Shown here: positions 13,186 through 18,760 of the stretch, one piece after another | Position numbering within the stretch: the stretch's first letter is position 1 | Layout: each line of letters begins with the position of its first letter | DNA from: Bacteroidales bacterium UBA3754 | GTDB taxonomy: Bacteria > Bacteroidota > Bacteroidia > Bacteroidales > UBA1715 | DNA length: 18,760 nt | NCBI GenBank assembly: GCA_002371705.1 | Contig: DFGI01000004.1 | Location: 1-18,760 of the forward strand | Reading direction: 5' to 3' | Position numbers and translations under genes: made by a program | Notes under the pieces: generated by a model | What the model was told of the DNA's origin: nothing | Seen by the model: the letters and a program-made list of their open reading frames with translations, nothing else | Databases searched by the model: none

Positions 13186-14535
13186 ATGTCAAAAACAATC
13201 AAATTGAGAAAGGGGTTTGATATAAAGATGCAGGGCGTTGCCGAGCATATTTTTATCCAAAATCCCATGCCAGACTCAGTGGCATTGAAACCGACGGACT
13301 TTGTCGGTCTGACGGCGAAAATGGTCGTGAAGGAAGGGGATACCGTGTTGGCGGGAGACCCGTTGTTCATTGACAAATATCGCCCGGAAATTCAGTTTAC
13401 GTCGCCTGTGAGCGGAGTAGTTTCTGCAATTAACAGAGGTGAAAGACGTGCATTGTTGAATGTGGTTGTAAAACCAGATTCGGAAATCCAGTACAAAACC
13501 TTCGATTGTGGTGATGTTAATTCGATGAACCGCGAACAAATCATTGCAGCTATGTTGGAAGCTGGTGTTTGGCCGTTTGTGAAACAACGTCCGTTCGACG
13601 TTATCGCAAATCCAAACGATAAACCGAAAGCTATCCACATTTCCACGTTCGACACAGCTCCGTTGGCACCTGACTACACATTCGCGCTTGAGGAATCGGC
13701 TGCCGATTTCCAAGTTGGTGTGAATGCGTTGCGTAAACTGACCGACGGGGTAGTGAATTTGAATATTTACAAGGAAGACCGTGCGAAAACAACGTTCACA
13801 AAAATCACAGGTGTAGAACAAAATTATTTCAACGGTCCTCATCCTGCTGGTAACGTGGGTGTGCAAATCCACCATATCGACCCGATTAACAAGGGCGATG
13901 TCGTTTGGGTAGTTAATCCTCAAGATGTTGCAATCATAGGTCGTTTGTTCTCAAGCAAGAAATTCGACGCTCGCGTGGTTGTTGCTCTTACTGGCGCGGT
14001 GAATGCTCCTCGGTATTATAAGACAATTCTTGGCGCAAGCATCAAATCGTTCTTGGCTTCGGAAACGTTGTCGGACGACATGCGTGTGATTAGTGGTAAT
14101 GTGTTGACAGGTACAAAACTTGGCAAAGAAGACTACATTAGCTACTACGATTCGCAAGTAACTGTAATTGAAGAAGGTAACAAACCTACATTTATGGGTT
14201 GGTTGGCTCCTGGCTTCGGAAAATATAGTTTCAGCCGAGCATTTTTCTCTTGGTTGCAACCAAAGAAACAATTCGCGCTGAATACTAATTATAATGGTGG
14301 GCCTCGTGCGTTTGTGTTCACTGGAATCTACGAACAAGTGTTGCCAATGGATATTTATCCAATGCAGTTGTTGAAGGCAATTTTGGCGGAAGACATCGAC
14401 AAAATGGAGCAACTTGGTATCTACGAAGTCGTTCCTGAAGATTTCGCTCTTTGCGAATATGTTTGTCCTTCGAAAATAGAAATTCAAACTATTCTCCGTC
14501 AGGGATTGGATTTGATAAGAAAAGAACTTAATTAA
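13186..14535 (+). CDS. nqrA: Na+-translocating NADH:quinone reductase subunit A
   Basis: NqrA is the large membrane-extrinsic cytoplasmic subunit of the Na+-pumping NADH:quinone oxidoreductase. It is linked to quinone binding in the Vibrio enzyme. The 449-residue protein is of normal length (about 445-450). Its N-terminus, SKTIKLRKGFDIKMQG, is diagnostic, and the early region shows the barrel-sandwich pattern KEGDTVLAGDPLF with FTSPVSGVVSAINRGERR (about 50-90). The N-terminal half is followed by a Rossmann-like part with HPAGNVGVQIHHIDP (about 220-234). No membrane segments are evident, as expected. It opens the nqrABCDEF operon. The stop is 7 nt before nqrB. Confidence 0.97.
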   Translation: MSKTIKLRKGFDIKMQGVAEHIFIQNPMPDSVALKPTDFVGLTAKMVVKEGDTVLAGDPLFIDKYRPEIQFTSPVSGVVSAINRGERRALLNVVVKPDSEIQYKTFDCGDVNSMNREQIIAAMLEAGVWPFVKQRPFDVIANPNDKPKAIHISTFDTAPLAPDYTFALEESAADFQVGVNALRKLTDGVVNLNIYKEDRAKTTFTKITGVEQNYFNGPHPAGNVGVQIHHIDPINKGDVVWVVNPQDVAIIGRLFSSKKFDARVVVALTGAVNAPRYYKTILGASIKSFLASETLSDDMRVISGNVLTGTKLGKEDYISYYDSQVTVIEEGNKPTFMGWLAPGFGKYSFSRAFFSWLQPKKQFALNTNYNGGPRAFVFTGIYEQVLPMDIYPMQLLKAILAEDIDKMEQLGIYEVVPEDFALCEYVCPSKIEIQTILRQGLDLIRKELN

Positions 14536-14542
14536 AAAAGAT

Positions 14543-15733
14543 ATGAAAGCGATAGAAAATTGGATACAGAAAACCAAACCTAATTTTGAAAAGGGTGGCA
14601 AGTATGAAAAATGGCTTCCTATCTACGAAAGTTTCGAGACATTCTTGCATGTTCCCGGAAATGTAACGTTAAAAGGTAGTCACGTACGTGATGCGATAGA
14701 TTTGAAACGTGCATTGATTATTGTAATCTTTGCATTGGTTCCTGCATTATTGTTTGGTATGTATAATGTGGGTTCGTTATACTACACTTCAATCGGTCAG
14801 GATTACACAATGTGGTGCGCTCTTGGCTATGGATTCCTGAAAGTGTTGCCTTTGATTGTGGTTTCGTATGTCGTGGGTCTCGGCATTGAATTTACATTCT
14901 GCTATATCCGCGGACATGAAATCAGCGAAGGTTATCTTGTTTCTGGATTGATAATTCCTATGATTGTCCCTGTTGATATTCCTCTTTGGGAACTTGCAAT
15001 CGCAGTTGCTTTTGCGGTTATTATCGGCAAGGAAGCATTCGGCGGAACAGGTATGAATATCGTAAACCCAGCGTTGTTGGCTCGTGCGTTCTTGTTCTTC
15101 GCATATCCGGGCAATATGTCGGGTTCGTCGGTATGGGTACATAGCTCCGATGTTGCTACTGTTGATGGTTTCTCTGGTGAAACTATTCTTGGTCAGTTGA
15201 ACGCAGGAACTCCGGTTGATGCAATCCACAGCGTTGGTGCCAACAGCCAATTGTCAGTGTGCGATTTGTTTGTTGGAAATTATGCTGGTTGCGTCGGTGA
15301 AACTTCAGTTATCGCAATCTTGATTGGTGCAGTAATATTGTTGTACACGGGAATCGCAAGTTACAGAATTATGCTTTCGGTGTTTGCTGGTGGATTCTTG
15401 ATGGGTTTGGCAATGAACGCTATTGCTCCAGAAGGAAACATGGTGATGAATTTCCCTGCATTCCAACACTTGTTGATTGGCGGTTTCGCATTCGGTGCGG
15501 TATTTATGGCAACAGATCCTGTTACTGCGGCTCAAACGAATGTTGGTAAATGGATTTACGGATTCTTAATCGGTGCGTTCGCAATCCTTATCCGTTGTTT
15601 GAACCCAGCTTATCCAGAAGGAATGATGCTCGCAATATTGTTGATGAACGTGTTCGCTCCGCTTATCGACCACATGGTTGTTCAGGCAAACATCAAGAGA
15701 CGATTGAAACGTGCAAAAGTTACTAACGCTTAA
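14543..15733 (+). CDS. nqrB: Na+-translocating NADH:quinone reductase subunit B
   Basis: NqrB is the main membrane subunit. It carries covalent FMN and riboflavin and forms much of the Na+ path. The 396-residue protein has an extended cytosolic N-terminus (1-52) and about nine to ten hydrophobic segments (for example 57-75, 97-121, 130-150, 150-165, 255-272, 276-294, 306-325, 337-352 and 358-375). GGTGMNIVNPALLARA (167-182) is typical. The flavin-attachment site is at DGFSGETIL, with Thr214 in SGET. The motif I know from Vibrio and ApbE targets is SGAT, so the Glu is a deviation. The C-terminal AQTNVGKWIYGFLIG region matches the RnfD-related fold. An ApbE-type flavin transferase would be needed to load FMN but is not in this window. 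Confidence 0.96.
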   Translation: MKAIENWIQKTKPNFEKGGKYEKWLPIYESFETFLHVPGNVTLKGSHVRDAIDLKRALIIVIFALVPALLFGMYNVGSLYYTSIGQDYTMWCALGYGFLKVLPLIVVSYVVGLGIEFTFCYIRGHEISEGYLVSGLIIPMIVPVDIPLWELAIAVAFAVIIGKEAFGGTGMNIVNPALLARAFLFFAYPGNMSGSSVWVHSSDVATVDGFSGETILGQLNAGTPVDAIHSVGANSQLSVCDLFVGNYAGCVGETSVIAILIGAVILLYTGIASYRIMLSVFAGGFLMGLAMNAIAPEGNMVMNFPAFQHLLIGGFAFGAVFMATDPVTAAQTNVGKWIYGFLIGAFAILIRCLNPAYPEGMMLAILLMNVFAPLIDHMVVQANIKRRLKRAKVTNA

Positions 15734-15745
15734 TACGGTACGACG

Positions 15746-16525
15746 ATGGAAAAGAGTAATACATACATATTTATATATTCGGTGGCAATGGTTGTGATAA
15801 TCGCAACATTGTTGTCGGTGGCTGCATTCTCGTTGAAACCTGCACAACAGGCAAATGTTAAAATCGAGAAAATGCAGAATATTTTGAATGCCGCAAAAAT
15901 CGAATCGGAATCGAGCGATGCAGTGGCTAAGTTCAACGAACATGTGACAGGCTTCTTCTTCGTGAAGAATGGTTCCGCTGAAGTTGTTTCTCCAGCTGAT
16001 GCGGGAATGACTGACACATTCAACGTGAAAGCTGGCGGCGATTTCTTGCCAATCTACGAAATTGAAAACGAAGGCGTAGGTTCTTTCGTTGTTCCTTTGT
16101 CTGGTAACGGACTTTGGGGACCAATCCGTGGTTTTATCTCAATCGCAAAAGCTGACTGCAACACTGTTCTTGGAACGGTGTTCGACCACGACAGCGAAAC
16201 TGCTGGTTTGGGTGCTGAAATCGTGAAAGAAAAATTCCGCAGCCAATTCGAAGGAAAACACATCTTTAAAGATGCAGAATTTACTTCGGTTAAGGTTGTG
16301 AAAGGTGGTGCCACAAACGATTACAACGAAGTTGATGCTATTTCAGGTTCTACAAAAACTTGCGATGGCGTTACAGCAATGTTGTTCGATTGTTTGAATG
16401 GTTATGCTGCATATTTCCAATCAGTTGCGGGTTGCTCTGCTGCTCCAGTTGAAACGGTTGCTGATTCAGTGCAAGTTGAAACTGCGGTAGCTGATACAGT
16501 AAAAAATGTTCAATCTTTAAATTAG
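15746..16525 (+). CDS. nqrC: Na+-translocating NADH:quinone reductase subunit C
   Basis: NqrC is anchored by one N-terminal membrane helix (9-30) and exposes an FMN-binding domain to the periplasm, where it relays electrons within Nqr. The 259-residue protein has the family pattern GNGLWGPIRGFI (120-131), DHDSETAGLGAEI (147-159) and the flavin-attachment site DAISGSTKTCDGVTAM, with Thr203 in SGST expected to carry FMN through a phosphoester bond made by ApbE. After the domain ends near residue 229 there is an unusual tail of about 30 residues, rich in Ala, Val, Thr and acidic residues, containing the related pieces VETVADSV and VETAVADTV. It lies 12 nt after nqrB and 7 nt before nqrD. Confidence 0.96.
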   Translation: MEKSNTYIFIYSVAMVVIIATLLSVAAFSLKPAQQANVKIEKMQNILNAAKIESESSDAVAKFNEHVTGFFFVKNGSAEVVSPADAGMTDTFNVKAGGDFLPIYEIENEGVGSFVVPLSGNGLWGPIRGFISIAKADCNTVLGTVFDHDSETAGLGAEIVKEKFRSQFEGKHIFKDAEFTSVKVVKGGATNDYNEVDAISGSTKTCDGVTAMLFDCLNGYAAYFQSVAGCSAAPVETVADSVQVETAVADTVKNVQSLN

Positions 16526-16532
16526 TAAGGCA

Positions 16533-17192
16533 ATGGCAGAAGAAAAAGAATCATTGTTTTCTAAAAACAATTTAAAATTATTAACTGGGCCGTTGAGCTC
16601 ATCAAACCCAATCACAGTTCAAGTGTTGGGAATCTGTTCCGCCTTGGCTGTTACGGCAAAGGTTGAGTCGGCAATTGTTATGGCGTTGGCTGTGACTATC
16701 GTTGTCGGTGTTGCAAATATGGCGATTTCGTTGCTGAGAAATACAATTCCTAACCGAATCCGTATTATTGTTCAGTTGTTGGTTGTTGCCACTTTGGTAA
16801 TTATGGTTGACCAAATTTTGAAAGCATTCTCATACGGCGTAAGCAAACAACTTTCGGTATATGTTGGTTTGATTATCACCAACTGTATTGTGATGGGTCG
16901 TATGGAAGCGTTCGGTTTGGCTAACAAACCTTGGCCTTCGTTGCTCGACGGTCTTGGCAATGGCTTGGGCTATGGTATGATTTTGGTCATCATCGCTGTT
17001 GTTCGTGAACTTTTTGGTGCAGGAACAATCACGTTGCCAGGTATTGGTGAATTGCAGATAATTCCACAGGGATTATACGAATGCGGATACGAAAACAACG
17101 GTTTCTTCCTAATGCCTCCAATGGCGTTGATTATCGTTGCTGTCATCATTTGGATTCAACGTTCACGCAACAAAGATTTAATTAAGAAGTAG
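16533..17192 (+). CDS. nqrD: Na+-translocating NADH:quinone reductase subunit D
   Basis: NqrD is a small membrane subunit that packs against NqrE as an inverted-topology partner. It supplies two of four cysteines that hold an iron centre in the middle of the membrane. The 219-residue protein has about six hydrophobic segments. The cysteines are visible at Cys35 (in GICSALAVT) and Cys118 (in IITNCIVMGR). MEAFGLANKPWPSLLDGLGN (124-143) is characteristic of NqrD/RnfE. Length is close to Vibrio NqrD (210). It starts 7 nt after nqrC and is followed by nqrE after 22 nt. The position inside an nqr operon favours NqrD over the related RnfE. Confidence 0.96.
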   Translation: MAEEKESLFSKNNLKLLTGPLSSSNPITVQVLGICSALAVTAKVESAIVMALAVTIVVGVANMAISLLRNTIPNRIRIIVQLLVVATLVIMVDQILKAFSYGVSKQLSVYVGLIITNCIVMGRMEAFGLANKPWPSLLDGLGNGLGYGMILVIIAVVRELFGAGTITLPGIGELQIIPQGLYECGYENNGFFLMPPMALIIVAVIIWIQRSRNKDLIKK

Positions 17193-17214
17193 GAATTTTA
17201 AAAAGATTACGATT

Positions 17215-17829
17215 ATGGATTTGTTAAACTTATTCGTTAAATCAATTTTTATTGACAACATGGTGTTCGCATTCTTCTTGGGAATGTGTTCATTCATTGC
17301 TGTTTCTAAAAATGTAAGTACTGCGGCTGGTCTTGGTCTTGCAGTAACATTTGTGTTGACAGTTACAGTTCCTATTGATTACATGTTGGATAAATATGTT
17401 TTACAAGCGGGAGCTTTGACATGGTTGAGCGACAGTTTTGCCGATGTTGACTTGAGTTTCTTGAGCTTCATTATCTTCATTGCCGTGATTGCATCGTTTG
17501 TGCAATTGGTTGAAATGGTGGTTGAGAAATTCGCACCTGCGTTGTATTCGTCACTTGGTATTTTCTTGCCGTTGATTGCTGTAAACTGCGCTATCTTGGG
17601 CGCTTCATTGTTTATGCAACAACGTGGCTATGAAACATTGGGCGAAGCTACAGTGTTCGGTTTTGGCTCTGGTGTTGGATGGTTTCTTGCAATTGTTGGT
17701 ATTGCCGCAATTAACGAGAAAATCAAGTACTCTCACGTTCCGCCTGCATTGAAAGGTGTAGGTATCACATTCATTGTGACAGGATTGATGGGTGTTGCAT
17801 TTATGAGTTTTATGGGTATTAAGTTGTAA
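17215..17829 (+). CDS. nqrE: Na+-translocating NADH:quinone reductase subunit E
   Basis: NqrE is a six-helix membrane subunit that pairs with NqrD to bind the intramembrane iron centre. The 204-residue protein is of standard length (about 198-205). The start MDLLNLFVKSIFIDNMVFAF and the cysteine motifs GMCSFIAVSK (Cys25) and LIAVNCAILGASLFM (Cys125) match the family. NEKIKYSHVPPALKG (167-181) near the C-terminus is also typical. All residues expected for the Cys4 iron site, counting those of NqrD, are present. It lies 20 nt before nqrF. Confidence 0.96.
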   Translation: MDLLNLFVKSIFIDNMVFAFFLGMCSFIAVSKNVSTAAGLGLAVTFVLTVTVPIDYMLDKYVLQAGALTWLSDSFADVDLSFLSFIIFIAVIASFVQLVEMVVEKFAPALYSSLGIFLPLIAVNCAILGASLFMQQRGYETLGEATVFGFGSGVGWFLAIVGIAAINEKIKYSHVPPALKGVGITFIVTGLMGVAFMSFMGIKL

Positions 17830-17849
17830 TCATTAAAATTGAACATACA

Positions 17850-18760
17850 ATGATAATTTTAGATGCATCGGCAGGTTTGATAATAGGTACAAGTGTTCTT
17901 GTATTCCTGCTCATAATTATATTGTTGGTGGCGTTGCTTTTGTTTGCGAAAGCTAAATTGCTGCCATCGGGAAAAATTCAGTTGTTTATCAACGACAAGG
18001 AACCAATGGAGGTGAATCCAGGAAGTTCGTTGTTGGGTACGTTGCAGGGACAAAATATCCTTCTTCCTTCTGCTTGTGGTGGAAAAGGAGCTTGCGGTAT
18101 GTGTCGTTGCCGTGTAACTGAAGGTGGCGGCGATATATTGCCGACAGAAAAAGACTTCTTCAGCCGTAAAGAGCAAAACGACAATTGGCGTTTGGCTTGT
18201 CAAGTGAAGGTTAAAAACGACATTCATGTTCAGATTCCAGAGTCTGTTCTTGGTATTAAGGAATGGGAATGCGAAGTTATTTCCAATAAGAATGTGGCTA
18301 CATTCATCAAGGAATTCAAGGTTAAGTTGCCTGCTGGCGAACACATGAATTTCCTTCCTGGTTCGTATGCCCAAATTAAAATTCCTGAATACGACATCAA
18401 CTATGCTGATTTCGACAAGAGCTTGATTGGTGATTTGTATATCCCAGCTTGGGAGAAATTCGGATTGTTCGGATTGCATCAGAAGAACACGGAACCTACA
18501 GTTCGTGCATATTCTATGGCCAACTATCCTGACGAAGGTGATATTATGACGTTGACAGTTCGTATTGCAACGCCTCCATTCAAACCGAAAGATCAAGGTC
18601 CAGGCTTTATGGATGTTCCTTGTGGTATTGCCTCTACGTATATCTTCTCGTTGAAACCTGGCGACAAGGTAATGATGAGCGGTCCTTACGGTGATTTCCA
18701 TCCAGTATTCGACAGCAAACGCGAAATGATTTGGGTTGGTGGTGGTGCCGGTATGGCTCC
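17850..18760 (+). CDS. nqrF: Na+-translocating NADH:quinone reductase subunit F (partial, 3' end missing)
   Basis: From the ATG at 17850 the frame stays open to the window end, giving 303 complete codons of an expected 410-430. NqrF is the NADH-oxidising entry subunit. Seen in order are an N-terminal membrane helix (about 8-33), a 2Fe-2S ferredoxin domain with ligands Cys76, Cys82, Cys85 and Cys117 (in SACGGKGACGMC and RLAC), then an FAD domain with the flavin motif RAYSMANYP (219-227), and the start of the NADH-binding domain with GGGAGMAP at the edge. Cys87 is an extra cysteine next to the cluster motif. The start is 20 nt after nqrE, as expected for the last gene of nqrABCDEF. The rest of the NADH domain lies outside the window. 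Confidence 0.97.
   Translation, partial: MIILDASAGLIIGTSVLVFLLIIILLVALLLFAKAKLLPSGKIQLFINDKEPMEVNPGSSLLGTLQGQNILLPSACGGKGACGMCRCRVTEGGGDILPTEKDFFSRKEQNDNWRLACQVKVKNDIHVQIPESVLGIKEWECEVISNKNVATFIKEFKVKLPAGEHMNFLPGSYAQIKIPEYDINYADFDKSLIGDLYIPAWEKFGLFGLHQKNTEPTVRAYSMANYPDEGDIMTLTVRIATPPFKPKDQGPGFMDVPCGIASTYIFSLKPGDKVMMSGPYGDFHPVFDSKREMIWVGGGAGMA

Noticed and set aside
13276..13923. Minus-strand open frame of 215 codons opposite nqrA
   Set aside because: nqrA is certain on the other strand, and the antisense product has no domain or promoter.
17859..18701. Open frame of 280 codons on the minus strand
   Set aside because: It lies wholly antisense to nqrF, whose plus-strand translation has the 2Fe-2S, FAD and NADH motifs. 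The antisense product is rich in His, Arg and Thr with no recognisable domain, a by-product of codon bias.
1..18760. CRISPR array, phage, insertion sequence or defence system
   Set aside because: I saw no regularly spaced repeats, transposase, integrase, nuclease or phage structural motifs. All genes fit housekeeping or metabolic roles.

Overview
The window reads as ordinary chromosome from a Bacteroidetes bacterium, most likely of the order Bacteroidales. Four things suggest this: the gene order rsfS-ftsH-LUD-cdsA-psd, lipoprotein signal peptides ending in FLSC, promoter-like boxes of the TAnnTTTG type in place of an E. coli -35/-10, and a Na+-pumping NADH:quinone reductase (nqr) operon with Bacteroidetes-like subunits. 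Base composition is moderately AT-rich. Coding density is very high and no intergenic gap exceeds about 135 bp. I cannot name a genus from the sequence alone.

Positions 1-11714 are entirely on the minus strand. From left to right they hold the 5' part of a tRNA-Asp cut by the window edge and its promoter, a small lipoprotein of the chagasin (I42) cysteine-protease-inhibitor type, and a large lipoprotein glycoside hydrolase of family GH31 with a PA14 insertion. The hydrolase is transcribed first and the inhibitor follows 14 bp later. Next comes a tight operon read from right to left as rsfS, ftsH, a LutC-like LUD gene, cdsA, psd and mqnA. It covers ribosome silencing, membrane proteolysis, phospholipid synthesis (phosphatidate to CDP-diacylglycerol, and phosphatidylserine to phosphatidylethanolamine) and the first step of futalosine-type menaquinone synthesis. 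It is followed by namZ, an exo-N-acetylmuramidase of peptidoglycan recycling, then a short REP-like palindrome, then the pair yebC-purU.

At about 11.7-11.8 kb the direction switches. On the plus strand lies a TTG-initiated gene for a TerB/LETM1-like protein of unknown function. It is followed by nqrA-nqrB-nqrC-nqrD-nqrE and the first 303 codons of nqrF, which runs off the right edge. The Nqr complex oxidises NADH, reduces quinone (menaquinone in this phylum) and exports Na+. The mqnA gene earlier in the window would help supply that quinone.

I do not see a clear undescribed multi-gene system. The points most worth a second look are the TerB/LETM1-like gene beside nqr, the GH31 plus chagasin pair, the palindrome flanked by an imperfect copy of the purU 3' end, the SGET variant of the NqrB flavin-attachment motif, and the extra C-terminal tail of NqrC.
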